54,803 nucleotides of DNA from Oscillospiraceae bacterium (GCA_015063725.1 SVTP01000011.1:1-54803); one strand, 5' to 3'. Shown: positions 19,121 through 27,529, counted from the stretch's first letter. Numbers and translations: made by a program. Notes: a model not told the origin generated them from the letters alone.

Positions 19121-19762
19121 ATGAGCATTCTGAATGATATTTCCGAAAATCTGCAAAAGGGCAAAGCAAAAATCGTCAAAGAGCTTGTTCAGCAAGCCAT
19201 TGATGAGGGGATAGATCCCCAAGAAATTTTGGGCGGCATGCTTTCTGGCATGGATGTCGTTGGCGAAAAGTTCAAAAACGGCGATGTTTACATCCCCGAG
19301 GTGCTGGTTTCCGCAAGAGCGATGAACCAAGGCGCGGCACTCCTCAAGCCTCTGCTTGCCGAGGCAGGCGCGGTTGCTTGCGGCAAGGTCTGCATTGGCA
19401 CCGTTCAGGGAGATTTGCACGATATTGGCAAAAACATTGTTAAAATGATGATGGAAGGCAAGGGACTTGAGGTGGTCGACCTCGGCACCGACGTCTCTCC
19501 CGAAACATTCGTCAACGCTGCCATCGAACAGAACTGTCAGGTCATTTGTTGCTCCGCGCTCCTGACCACCACCATGGGAGTCATGGGGGATGTTGTAAAA
19601 GCCGCAGAAGCTGCAGGCGTGCGCGGGAAGGTCAAAATTATGATCGGCGGTGCGCCCGTTAACGAAGAATTCTGCCGCGAGATCGGTGCTGACGGCTACT
19701 CGCCTGATGCGGCAAGTGCTGCGGATATGGCGGTAGAACTTTGCAGGGCTCTCGGACAATAA
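19121..19762 (+). CDS. Corrinoid (B12-binding) methyl-carrier protein
   Basis: A 213-residue cobalamin-binding protein of the MtaC/MtbC/MtvC type. An N-terminal helical cap domain (about 1-88, with GEKFKNGDVYIPEV) precedes a Rossmann-like B12 domain. The lower-ligand motif DLHDIGKN spans 98-105 with His100, followed by SALLTTT near 148 and IGGAPVN near 175. In such systems the cob(I)alamin accepts a methyl group from a substrate-specific methyltransferase and passes it to a second one. It is the first gene of an operon with four UroD-family proteins, which are the likely methyltransferases. A clear AAGGAG site precedes the ATG. Confidence 0.95.
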   Translation: MSILNDISENLQKGKAKIVKELVQQAIDEGIDPQEILGGMLSGMDVVGEKFKNGDVYIPEVLVSARAMNQGAALLKPLLAEAGAVACGKVCIGTVQGDLHDIGKNIVKMMMEGKGLEVVDLGTDVSPETFVNAAIEQNCQVICCSALLTTTMGVMGDVVKAAEAAGVRGKVKIMIGGAPVNEEFCREIGADGYSPDAASAADMAVELCRALGQ

Positions 19763-19766
19763 GCCT

Positions 19767-20837
19767 ATGAAGACGTTAACAGAGCGCGAACGCATCCTGC
19801 GTACCTACCGTCATCAAGAGGTCGACCGCATTCCTATGCTTGATTCCGCTTGGGATGGGACGATCCGCAGATGGCAAAACGAGGGAATGCCCCAAAACGT
19901 ATCTTGGGTAGATTATTTTGGCTTCGATCATCAAATTCGTGTGGGAACCGATAATTCCCCGCGCTTTGCACAAAAGGTATTGGAGGAAAATGATCGATAT
20001 AAGATCGTGACTACCCAATGGGGTACCACGCAAAAACGATTTCGCGAGCTCGACTCCACCCCCGAAAATTTGAATTATTACTATGATTGCTCCGAGCGGT
20101 GGGAAGAAGCCAAGCAGGCAATGCTCACCTATCACGAGGATCGCATTCCGTGGGATTATCTCAAAAAGAATTATCCGCGCTGGAAGGCGGAGGGCAGATT
20201 TTTACAGCTCACCGTCTGGTTTGGCTTTGACGTGGCGCATTCTCATATGATCGGCACCGAGAATTTTCTTATAGGTTTGCTTGATGAACCTGAATGGGCA
20301 ACCGATGTCTTTGACACGTATCTGAAGACCTCTCTCGATCTTTGCCAACGCATATTAGATGCCGGCTACGAGTTCGACGGTGTATTCTGGTATGATGATA
20401 TGGGATATAAAGGAACCCCCTTCTTCTCGCCGCAAATCTATCGCGAGCTTTTACAGCCCTACCACAAAAAGGTGGTTGATTGGGCACACGAGCGCGGCAT
20501 GGTTACCGAGTTGCACTCCTGTGGTTTTATCGAGCCCCTTTTGCCCGATATTATCCAAACGGGTGTGGAAATGCTCAATCCCTTGGAGATCAAGGCGGGT
20601 ATGGATCCGCAAAGGCTTAAATCCACTTGGGGCGATAAGCTTGCCTTCCACGGCGGTATCAACGCCCAGCTTTGGAACGATATCGACCGCGTAAAAGCGG
20701 AAATGGAGCGTATCATACCACTGATGAAGGAGGGGGGCGGCTATATTTTTGCATCCGACCACTCCATTCCCAACTCGGTCTCTTTTCAAAACATGAGGGA
20801 GATCGCTGCCCTTGCACATAAGCTTGGGAAATACTGA
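19767..20837 (+). CDS. UroD/MtaA-family protein 1 (HxC present)
   Basis: A 356-residue TIM-barrel protein of the uroporphyrinogen-decarboxylase superfamily, the group that includes corrinoid-dependent methyltransferases. It has ELHSCGF with His250 and Cys252, a zinc-type HxC pair, but the third zinc Cys of MtaA is replaced by an SDHSIPNSV segment. It starts four bases after the corrinoid gene stop with only a weak ribosome site, suggesting translational coupling. No heme genes are nearby, so true UroD function is unlikely. Probably a substrate:corrinoid methyltransferase; substrate unknown. Confidence 0.85.
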   Translation: MKTLTERERILRTYRHQEVDRIPMLDSAWDGTIRRWQNEGMPQNVSWVDYFGFDHQIRVGTDNSPRFAQKVLEENDRYKIVTTQWGTTQKRFRELDSTPENLNYYYDCSERWEEAKQAMLTYHEDRIPWDYLKKNYPRWKAEGRFLQLTVWFGFDVAHSHMIGTENFLIGLLDEPEWATDVFDTYLKTSLDLCQRILDAGYEFDGVFWYDDMGYKGTPFFSPQIYRELLQPYHKKVVDWAHERGMVTELHSCGFIEPLLPDIIQTGVEMLNPLEIKAGMDPQRLKSTWGDKLAFHGGINAQLWNDIDRVKAEMERIIPLMKEGGGYIFASDHSIPNSVSFQNMREIAALAHKLGKY

Positions 20838-20863
20838 TGCACCCATTTAAGGAGGAAATACAG

Positions 20864-21985
20864 ATGACCGCAAGAGAGAGATGTCTTAACATTTTGCATT
20901 ATCGTTCGGCTGACCGCATGCCTGCCGTGCACTTTGGCTATTGGCGTGAGCTGCTCGACGAGTGGGCAGAGCAGGGGCACATTTCCCAAGAGCTTGCCCA
21001 AAAAGCGGGCGCGGATGGCTCAGACGCACAAAAGGAGCTTGATAAGATCATTGGCTGGGATTGCGTTTGGGGACATAGCGTCAATATACACACCGGTCTG
21101 TATCCTTATTTCGAACGCAAGATTCTGGAAACGCTCCCCGACGGCACGCAACGCGTACAGACCGGAACGGGTGTGATTGAAAGGATCAAGCCCGGTATCG
21201 CGTCCATCCCCTCGGAGGACGATTATCTGCTCAAGGACAGAGAATCGTTTGAAAAGTATTACCGCTTTCGAATGCAATATGTCCCCGAACGCTACAATAC
21301 CACGTATTTTGAGACCTTTAACGAAACGCGCGATAAGACCGTGCCCATTGGCATCGGGCTTGGCAGTGTTATGGGGCACATCCGCGACATCTGTACGGTT
21401 GTGGGGATGAGCTATCTGATGTACGACGAGGACGAGGATCTGTTTGCCGACATCGTTGATACCTATGCCGAAATGCAATACAAATGCGCCGAAGCAACGC
21501 TTGCCACAGGTGCGCAGTTTGATTTTGGACACTACTGGGAGGACATCTGCTTTAAAAACGGACCTCTGCTTTCCCCCGAAATCTTTGACGAGCTTTGCGC
21601 CAAGCATTACAAGCGCCGCAACGAGCTTTGCCACAAGTATGGTATTGACATCATCTCGCTTGACTGCGACGGCGTAACCGAAAAACTGATCGGCACGTGG
21701 CTGGAGAACGGCGTCAACGTCCTTTTCCCCATTGAGGTAGGCGTTTGGGGCGACCAATTTGAGCCTGCCCGCAAAAAGTACGGGGAGAGTCTTTTGGGCG
21801 TTGGCGGTATGGATAAGACCGCGCTTCGCAAGGATAAAAAAGCAGTAGATGCCGAGATCGAGCGAATGAAGCGTTTGGCGTCAATGGGCGGCTTTATTCC
21901 TTGCCCCGACCACCGCCTGATGCCCGGAACCAAGTTTGAGCTCGTGCAATACTATGCCGAAGAAATCAAGAAGATCAAGATCTGA
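20864..21985 (+). CDS. UroD-family protein 2 (DCDG variant)
   Basis: A 373-residue UroD-superfamily barrel. Where MtaA-like enzymes have HxCG it reads LDCDG (Asp267-Cys268-Asp269-Gly270), so the canonical zinc ligands are missing; a later PDHRLMPGT block matches the position of PDH/SDH motifs in relatives. The ATG at 20864 follows AAGGAGG; the ATG at 20837 has no site and overlaps the previous stop. Same operon as its three paralogues. It could bind a methylated substrate without zinc or act with a partner subunit. Confidence 0.83.
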   Translation: MTARERCLNILHYRSADRMPAVHFGYWRELLDEWAEQGHISQELAQKAGADGSDAQKELDKIIGWDCVWGHSVNIHTGLYPYFERKILETLPDGTQRVQTGTGVIERIKPGIASIPSEDDYLLKDRESFEKYYRFRMQYVPERYNTTYFETFNETRDKTVPIGIGLGSVMGHIRDICTVVGMSYLMYDEDEDLFADIVDTYAEMQYKCAEATLATGAQFDFGHYWEDICFKNGPLLSPEIFDELCAKHYKRRNELCHKYGIDIISLDCDGVTEKLIGTWLENGVNVLFPIEVGVWGDQFEPARKKYGESLLGVGGMDKTALRKDKKAVDAEIERMKRLASMGGFIPCPDHRLMPGTKFELVQYYAEEIKKIKI

Positions 21986-22008
21986 TCACATCCAACAAGG
22001 AGAAAACG

Positions 22009-22980
22009 ATGAACGGAACAGAGAGAGTTCGCAACGCGATTTTGGGTTTGCCTATTGATCGCCAACCCATTTACGGTTGGGTGGCGTGGAATCTGCGCGA
22101 TCAATTTGCCGCCACGTGGGGAAGCCCCGAGGCGTTTGAGGATCACTACGAGTTTGATGCCGCGCACATCTTCGGTCACCCCTGTCCCTTTGACAAAGCG
22201 CTTGTGGAACGCCTGAAAGAGGAGAACGACGAGCTCACCCCCGATCTTCTCATTGAGGAAGCCTTCCACGTTTCCCCCAAAAAAGGAGATTATACTGCTC
22301 TTAGGGCATCTTTTGACTATCACAAATCCAAAGGACGTTTTTGCTACGTGCAAACGCCGGGTTTTTTTGAGTTTTTCAATGAAGTGTTCGGTATTCAAAA
22401 TCAGCTCATGTATCTGCTTTTGTATCCCGAGGAGCTTGGTGAGCTCTATCGCCGTCAAGCCGATTGGATCATCGAATTTGCCGACATCTGCATCGATATG
22501 GGCATGGACTGCATCCACATCTCCGACGACTGGGGAACGCAACGCGACCTGATGTTTGCTCCCGATCTTTGGCGCGAGCTCATCAAACCGAATCTCAAAC
22601 GGGTTATTGATTACGTGCATGCGCGCGGCGCGTTTGTCAGTCTGCACTCCGACGGCTGCATTGAAAAGGTCACAGACGACCTTGCCGAGATCGGCATTGA
22701 TATGGTGCACCCGTGGCAGGAGAGCGCAGGGATGTCTTACGATACGTACATCGAAAAATACGCCGATAAGTTTGCCATTCTCGGTGGACTTTGCGTGCAG
22801 TCGGCAGTCGGGATTCTGCCGCAAGCAGAGCTGCTTGCCGAAATTCGGCGTGTGTTTGCCAAAATGCGCGGACGCCGCTGGATCTGTTGCACCACGCACT
22901 TTGTGCAATCGCATTGCAAAATGGAAGATCTCAACGCCGCCTATGATCTCGTCTACGAGCTGGCAAGAAGCGAGATTTGA
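22009..22980 (+). CDS. UroD-family protein 3 (HSDG variant)
   Basis: A 323-residue UroD-superfamily barrel, the shortest of the four. The active-site loop reads SLHSDGC (His213, Asp215), keeping the His but replacing the zinc Cys with Asp. An IHISDDWGTQRDLMFAP segment (near 169-185) is typical of the corrinoid-linked UroD branch. AAGGAG precedes the ATG, 23 bases after the previous stop. The divergence from paralogues 1, 2 and 4 suggests a separate substrate or a heteromeric role rather than simple gene duplication. Confidence 0.83.
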   Translation: MNGTERVRNAILGLPIDRQPIYGWVAWNLRDQFAATWGSPEAFEDHYEFDAAHIFGHPCPFDKALVERLKEENDELTPDLLIEEAFHVSPKKGDYTALRASFDYHKSKGRFCYVQTPGFFEFFNEVFGIQNQLMYLLLYPEELGELYRRQADWIIEFADICIDMGMDCIHISDDWGTQRDLMFAPDLWRELIKPNLKRVIDYVHARGAFVSLHSDGCIEKVTDDLAEIGIDMVHPWQESAGMSYDTYIEKYADKFAILGGLCVQSAVGILPQAELLAEIRRVFAKMRGRRWICCTTHFVQSHCKMEDLNAAYDLVYELARSEI

Positions 22981-23000
22981 TTTTATTTGAGGAAGAAAAA

Positions 23001-24017
23001 ATGTCAAATTACAATATGAAACAATGGGTAGCCGATCTGATTGGCAACCACCCCAAAAAGCCGATGCCGATCCTCTCGTTCCCGTCTGTGAGCCTGCTTG
23101 GTGTAGGCGTGCGCGAGTTGATTTCGGATAGCACTCTGCAAGCGCGCGGTATGCAAGCCGTAGCAGAAAACACCCCCGCGGCGGCATCGGTCAGCTTTAT
23201 GGACCTCTCCGTCGAAGCCGAGTGCTTTGGCGCGACCGTCACCGTCACCGATGACGAGGTCCCCACCGTCAAGGAGCCCATCCTGGAGGATGCGGAGGGG
23301 GCAGAGGCGCTTGTTGTTCCCGTAGTGGGGAGTGGCAGAACGGGAATTTATCTCGACGCTATCAAAAAAGCGAAGGCGCTCATCACCGATCGCCCTGTGT
23401 TTGCAGGCATGATCGGTCCGTTCTCGCTGGCGGCGCGTTTGTTTGATCTCTCCGAAATTATGATGGCTTGCTACGACGATCCCGATATGGTGCACCTCGT
23501 GCTTGAGAAATGCACACAGTTCCTCATCGCTTACGCCAAAGCCTATTGCGATGTAGGGGCTGACGGCATTGTGATGGCAGAGCCCGTGGCAGGACTTCTG
23601 TCTCCCTCGCTCGAGGAGGAATTCTCCGCACCTTACGTCAAGCAAATCGTTGACGCGGTGCAAAATGATGACTTTATCGTCATTTACCACAACTGCGGCA
23701 ACAACGTGCCAAAGATGCTTTCGTCCATTCTTTCCACGGGCGCGGCGGCATATCATTTTGGCAACGCCGTAGATATGGAAAAGGATATCCTCGATAAAGT
23801 CCCCACCGACGTGGTGGTGATGGGCAACATCGACCCCGTGGGCGTGTTGCGCATGGGCACACCCGAATCTGTCCGCGAGGCGACTACCGCTCTGCTTGAA
23901 AAGTGCAGTATGTATCCCAATTTTGTGCTGTCCTCGGGCTGCGATATGCCACCCAAAACACCGTGGGAGAACATCAATGCTTTCTTTGCGGCAGCAAAGG
24001 ATTTTTATAACAAATAA
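23001..24017 (+). CDS. MtaA-like methylcobamide methyltransferase (UroD family 4)
   Basis: A 338-residue UroD-superfamily protein with the complete MtaA/MtbA zinc set: His230 and Cys232 in YHNCGN and Cys314 in SSGCDMPP. Known MtaA enzymes move the methyl group from a methylated corrinoid protein to coenzyme M; in bacteria related proteins use other thiols or act elsewhere, so the acceptor here is open. Start chosen at 23001 after TTGAGGA rather than 22977. It is the best candidate for the second, corrinoid-to-acceptor step. No MtrH-like tetrahydrofolate methyltransferase is present in the window. Confidence 0.88.
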   Translation: MSNYNMKQWVADLIGNHPKKPMPILSFPSVSLLGVGVRELISDSTLQARGMQAVAENTPAAASVSFMDLSVEAECFGATVTVTDDEVPTVKEPILEDAEGAEALVVPVVGSGRTGIYLDAIKKAKALITDRPVFAGMIGPFSLAARLFDLSEIMMACYDDPDMVHLVLEKCTQFLIAYAKAYCDVGADGIVMAEPVAGLLSPSLEEEFSAPYVKQIVDAVQNDDFIVIYHNCGNNVPKMLSSILSTGAAAYHFGNAVDMEKDILDKVPTDVVVMGNIDPVGVLRMGTPESVREATTALLEKCSMYPNFVLSSGCDMPPKTPWENINAFFAAAKDFYNK

Positions 24018-24027
24018 AGGAAAAACG

Positions 24028-24819
24028 ATGAAATCTATATTAATCACCGGTGCCGCCGGCGGCATGGGGCGCGCGACTGCATCCTTGTTTCAAAAACTGG
24101 GCTGGCGCGTGTTCGCTCTTGACCGCGTGGCGATCGAGAAAGACGAAAATATTTTCCCCATTGTGGCTGACTTGACACATGAGGAGAGCGTTCGGGCAGC
24201 TATGGAGGACGTGGAGCACGAGACCGATAAGCTTGATGCCATCATCCACTTTGCAGGCGTGTATATGCTCGATTCTCTTGTGGAGATGTCCACCGAGGCT
24301 TACGACCGCATTTTTGAAATCAACGTGCGCGGCGTGTATCTCGTCAACAAGCACTTTTTGCCGCTGCTGGATAAGGGAAGTCGCATCCTTATTACCACAA
24401 GTGAGCTTGCCCCCTTAGATCCGCTTCCGTTTACGGGCATTTATGCCATTACCAAAGCCGCGCTTGATAGATATGCGTATTCTCTTTGCATGGAGCTGCA
24501 GCTTTTGGGCATTTCTGTTTCCGTCCTGCGCGCAGGCGCGGTAGAAACAAATATGCTTGGCGCATCTACTACTGCTCTTGACCGCTTTTGCAAGGAGACG
24601 AAGCTCTATTCCTGCAACGCCAAGCGCTTTAAGGGGATTGTGGAGCGCGTGGAATCCCGATGCGTTCCACCTGCCAAGATTGCCGCAAAGTGCGCACGCA
24701 TCCTCAAAAAACGCCACCCAAGGTATGCATATAGCATCAACCGCAACCCCTTGCTTTTGATGCTGAACGTCTTGCCGCGCGGACTGCAGTTGTGGATCAT
24801 CAAACAAGTCCTGCGCTGA
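24028..24819 (+). CDS. Short-chain dehydrogenase/reductase
   Basis: A 263-residue classical SDR. The cofactor motif TGAAGGMG (residues 7-14), the HFAG segment (74-77), the catalytic Ser125, and Tyr139-x3-Lys143 are visible. The start at 24028, after AAAGGAAAAACG, follows the fourth UroD-family gene by ten bases, so it is part of that operon. It may oxidise or reduce the alcohol or ketone left when the methyl group is removed from the substrate. NAD or NADP preference is not clear: the residue after the second strand is Asp (ALDR), which favours NAD. Confidence 0.9.
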   Translation: MKSILITGAAGGMGRATASLFQKLGWRVFALDRVAIEKDENIFPIVADLTHEESVRAAMEDVEHETDKLDAIIHFAGVYMLDSLVEMSTEAYDRIFEINVRGVYLVNKHFLPLLDKGSRILITTSELAPLDPLPFTGIYAITKAALDRYAYSLCMELQLLGISVSVLRAGAVETNMLGASTTALDRFCKETKLYSCNAKRFKGIVERVESRCVPPAKIAAKCARILKKRHPRYAYSINRNPLLLMLNVLPRGLQLWIIKQVLR

Positions 24820-24846
24820 CGATTTTGAACTTTGTGAGGTAACAAA

Positions 24847-25596
24847 ATGCTGAAAAAACTGTACGAAAAAAGCCATATATGGTTCTCAGTTGCGTGGATC
24901 ATTGCCTACTGCGTGCTGATGTCGGTAGGGGATGCACTCTCCGAGGCGATCGGCATTCAAAAGATCATCACGCTCCCCATAGCAATCGGGCTTTGTGTGC
25001 TTCTGTTTTTCTTTTTGAAGAAGAACGGTTTGTTAAAAGAATACGGCATCTGCCGCCCGCTGGCATCGGCACGCGCCATGCTGTATTATATTCCTGTTCT
25101 CGTTATGCTGACTGCCAACTTGTGGTTTGGCGTCACTCTGAACTGCGGACCGCTTGAAACGGTTCTTTACATCCTGACAATGTTCGGCGTTGGTTTTTTG
25201 GAAGAAGTTATCTTCCGCGGACTGTTGTTTGGTGCGATGCGCAAGGACAATCTGATGATTGCCGTTGTGGTTTCCAGCATCACCTTTGGCATGGGACACA
25301 TTATCAATCTCATCAACGGCTCGGGCGCGGAGCTCATCCCCAATCTTTTGCAGGTGGTGTATGCCACCGCGGCGGGGCTGATGTTTGTTATGATGTATTA
25401 TAGGAGCGGCAGTCTGATCGTTTGCATTGCCGCGCACGGGCTCTTTAATGCCATCAGCGTGTTTGCCAATGAGAATTTAACACTCGGTCAGCGCGTGCTT
25501 TCCTGCATTTTGCTCAGCGTCCTGATGGAAGGCTACGCCATCTATCTGGCGTTTGCAAAGGGCAAAAAGACAGATCCCCAAGCCGAGCCGCAGTAA
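24847..25596 (+). CDS. CPBP-family intramembrane protease
   Basis: A 249-residue membrane protein of the CPBP (CAAX/Abi) glutamic endopeptidase family. Motifs are FLEEVIFRG (Glu119, Glu120, Arg124), FGMGH (His151) and AAHGLFNA (His197, Asn201), with about eight hydrophobic segments. It begins 27 bases after the SDR stop with GTGAGGT as ribosome site, so it is probably the last gene of the corrinoid operon. Its link to methyl metabolism is unclear; members are often found in unrelated operons and the natural substrate is unknown. Confidence 0.9.
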   Translation: MLKKLYEKSHIWFSVAWIIAYCVLMSVGDALSEAIGIQKIITLPIAIGLCVLLFFFLKKNGLLKEYGICRPLASARAMLYYIPVLVMLTANLWFGVTLNCGPLETVLYILTMFGVGFLEEVIFRGLLFGAMRKDNLMIAVVVSSITFGMGHIINLINGSGAELIPNLLQVVYATAAGLMFVMMYYRSGSLIVCIAAHGLFNAISVFANENLTLGQRVLSCILLSVLMEGYAIYLAFAKGKKTDPQAEPQ

Positions 25597-25604
25597 ACAC
25601 ATCG

Positions 25605-25643
25605 AAAAAGCCGACGGAAGATAAGACCTTCCGTCGGCTTTTT
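25605..25643 (+). terminator. Corrinoid operon terminator
   Basis: AAAAAGCCGACGGAAG pairs with CTTCCGTCGGCTTTTT around an ATAAGAC-type loop. Confidence 0.92.
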
Positions 25644-25671
25644 CTATTTTATAAAATTAATGAAAAAACTC

Positions 25672-25700
25672 TTGACAAACAAACAAAAGTATGATACAAT
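25672..25700 (+). promoter_or_regulatory. Promoter of the CNNM/CorC-like gene
   Basis: TTGACA (25672-25677), 17 bases, TACAAT (25695-25700). The start codon of the large gene is more than 200 bases downstream, leaving a long leader. Confidence 0.85.
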
Positions 25701-25900
25701 AGATGCAATCTTGAAAAAAGGAGGACTTGAACTCGACATGGACGGCGACAGTAGCGGCGAAGCGAACTGTATCCCTTTGAATCGAATTTTGTTATGTTAG
25801 CGGCACATCTACACTGCAATGGACAGGGTGGGTGCGCCTTTTTGTGTCTATTTTTGGCACCAAATCAAAAAAACATACTCGAATTTTATTTTTAGGGAGG
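25701..25900 (+). ncRNA. Long structured leader, possible riboswitch or leader peptide
   Basis: About 200 transcribed bases precede the CNNM/CorC-like gene. Visible parts: AAGGAGG (25718-25724); a short frame at 25738-25800 encoding MDGDSSGEANCIPLNRILLC, with a rather long spacing from that site; a hairpin with ACAGT/ACTGT arms (25748-25770); and GGTGCGCC (25830-25838), which could pair either with an upstream GGCAC or with GGCACC near 25855-25861. I could not match it to M-box, yybP-ykoY, fluoride or other riboswitch consensus patterns known to me. Function is inferred only from length and position. Confidence 0.35.
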
Positions 25901-25913
25901 AAATGAAACTACT

Positions 25914-27260
25914 ATGATACTACAGCAGTTGTTGTTACAACTCATACTTATTTTACTCAATGCCTTTTTTGCGGCTACGGAAATTGCTTTGCTTTCCGTC
26001 AATGAAAAAAAGGTGCGTTCCCTTGCAGAAGAGGGAGATAAAAAGGCAAAAAAGCTGATCAAGATCATTGATGATCCCACAAAGTTTTTATCCGCAATTC
26101 AAGTGGGCATCACGCTGGCAGGCTTCCTCGGTTCTGCATTTGCAGCCGACAACTTTGCCGACAAGCTGACCGGATCTATCGTATCGACCTTCCACGTTGC
26201 AGACGCATACGTTGGTACGATCGATACCATTGCGGTCATTCTGATCACGTTGATCCTTTCTTACTTCACGCTCGTTTTGGGCGAGCTCGTTCCCAAGCGC
26301 ATCGCTATGAAGCACAAGGAAAAGCTGGCAAACGGCGTGTGCGGCATTATTTCGACGCTTACAAGTGTGCTCAAGCCGATCATTTGGTTCTTAACGGTAT
26401 CCACCAATCTGGTTCTGCGCTTGTTTGGCATCGATCCTCACGAAAAGGACGAGGCAGTCTCCGAGGAGGAGATCGTCGTTATGCTGGATGCAGGTGCTGA
26501 CGAGGGAACCCTGAAGCAGGATGACGTGGAATACATAAAAAACGTGTTCAAGCTGGAGCGTCTTTCGGCGGCTGACGTTATGACACCTCGAAGCGCTGTT
26601 GTTGCCGTTCCCGAGGATATCGCAGAAAAGGATCTGCTTGCGGTGATCGAGGAGGAAGGATACTCCCGTATTCCCGTATATTCCGATAGCGTTGACAAGA
26701 TCGTCGGCGTTCTTCACACGCGTAAATATCTGTTAAAGCGAACCGATCCCGACTTTAAGCTTGAGGACGCGCTTTTCCCGCCCGACTTTATTCCCGAAAC
26801 CATCCACCTGGATGCCTTGTTCAAGAATATGCAAGAGAATCATACGCATATGATGCTTGTTGTAAACGAATACGGACATATGTCAGGCGTTGTTACAATG
26901 GAGGATATTATCGAGGAGCTCGTTGGCGAGATATGGGACGAGCAGGATGAGGCAATTGAGCCGATCGTGCCTGTAGAAGAAGGAACGTACCGCGTGCTTT
27001 CCAGCGTCTCTATTGATGAGTTTTTTGATTATTTTTCGCTTGAAAAGAGCGATGAGATCGAATCTACTACCGTAAACGGATGGCTCTCTGAGGTGTGCGG
27101 CAACATCCCCGAGATTGGATTTGCCTTCGATTATGAAAATCTGCATATCGAGGTAACTGCAGCCGATGAGCAAATGACACACGAGATCTCTGTTGAACTC
27201 ATCCCTGAGACCGATGAGGATGAGGAAGACAAAGACGACGAGGATGAATTCGAAAAATAA
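25914..27260 (+). CDS. CNNM/CorC (HlyC)-family membrane protein with CBS domains
   Basis: A 448-residue protein with an N-terminal DUF21 membrane domain (about 1-190, four hydrophobic spans), a CBS pair (about 205-325, with VMTPRSAVVAVP at its start) and a C-terminal CorC_HlyC domain (about 345-430), then a very acidic tail (DEDEEDKDDEDEFEK). Relatives are implicated in Mg2+/Co2+ export or divalent-metal tolerance; the older hemolysin label is not supported. GGGAGG lies 13 bases before the ATG. A five-codon frame (ATG AAA CTA CTA TGA) overlaps the start codon and may couple translation. Regulation by the long leader is plausible. Confidence 0.92.
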   Translation: MILQQLLLQLILILLNAFFAATEIALLSVNEKKVRSLAEEGDKKAKKLIKIIDDPTKFLSAIQVGITLAGFLGSAFAADNFADKLTGSIVSTFHVADAYVGTIDTIAVILITLILSYFTLVLGELVPKRIAMKHKEKLANGVCGIISTLTSVLKPIIWFLTVSTNLVLRLFGIDPHEKDEAVSEEEIVVMLDAGADEGTLKQDDVEYIKNVFKLERLSAADVMTPRSAVVAVPEDIAEKDLLAVIEEEGYSRIPVYSDSVDKIVGVLHTRKYLLKRTDPDFKLEDALFPPDFIPETIHLDALFKNMQENHTHMMLVVNEYGHMSGVVTMEDIIEELVGEIWDEQDEAIEPIVPVEEGTYRVLSSVSIDEFFDYFSLEKSDEIESTTVNGWLSEVCGNIPEIGFAFDYENLHIEVTAADEQMTHEISVELIPETDEDEEDKDDEDEFEK

Positions 27261-27265
27261 ACAGA

Positions 27266-27303
27266 ACAGGCAAGCAACAAAGGTTGCTTGCCTGTCTTTT
27301 TGA
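27266..27303 (+). terminator. Terminator of the CNNM/CorC-like gene
   Basis: ACAGGCAAGCAAC/GTTGCTTGCCTGT stem followed by CTTTTTG. Confidence 0.92.
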
Positions 27304-27373
27304 GCGTCAAAGAAGCCCAAAAGTCGGAAAAAGAAGAAAAATAGAAAAAAGAAAAATATTTTTCAAAAAGGGG

Positions 27374-27402
27374 TTGACAAATGCGTTTGAATTTGGTATA
27401 AT
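27374..27402 (+). promoter_or_regulatory. tRNA-Thr promoter
   Basis: Exact consensus TTGACA (27374-27379), 17 bases, TATAAT (27397-27402), about 15 bases before the tRNA. Confidence 0.93.
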
Positions 27403-27417
27403 AACAAAGTCGCAGGC

Positions 27418-27493
27418 GCTGGTATGGCTCAGTCGGTAGAGCACGTCATTGGTAATGACGAGGTCATCAGTTCGATTCTGATTACCAGCTCCA
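27418..27493 (+). tRNA. tRNA-Thr(GGT)
   Basis: A 76-base cloverleaf with encoded CCA. Acceptor GCTGGTA/TACCAGC, D-arm GCTC/GAGC, anticodon stem GTCAT/ATGAC with loop TTGGTAA giving GGT, and T-loop GTTCGATTC. Single gene with its own promoter and terminator. Confidence 0.97.
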
Positions 27494-27495
27494 AT

Positions 27496-27526
27496 AAAGC
27501 AACCCAAACGGGTTGCTTTATTTTTT
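27496..27526 (+). terminator. tRNA-Thr terminator
   Basis: AAAGCAACCC/GGGTTGCTTT with AAAC loop, then ATTTTTTAT. Confidence 0.93.
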
Positions 27527-27529
27527 ATC

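Noticed and set aside
19767-24017. Heme biosynthesis (uroporphyrinogen decarboxylase) genes
   Set aside because: Four divergent copies sit next to a corrinoid protein with no heme genes; the metal-loop motifs fit methyltransferases.
25701-25900. Known riboswitch (M-box, yybP-ykoY, fluoride, NiCo)
   Set aside because: I could not find the core conserved loops of these classes as I know them. A formal covariance search could still change this.
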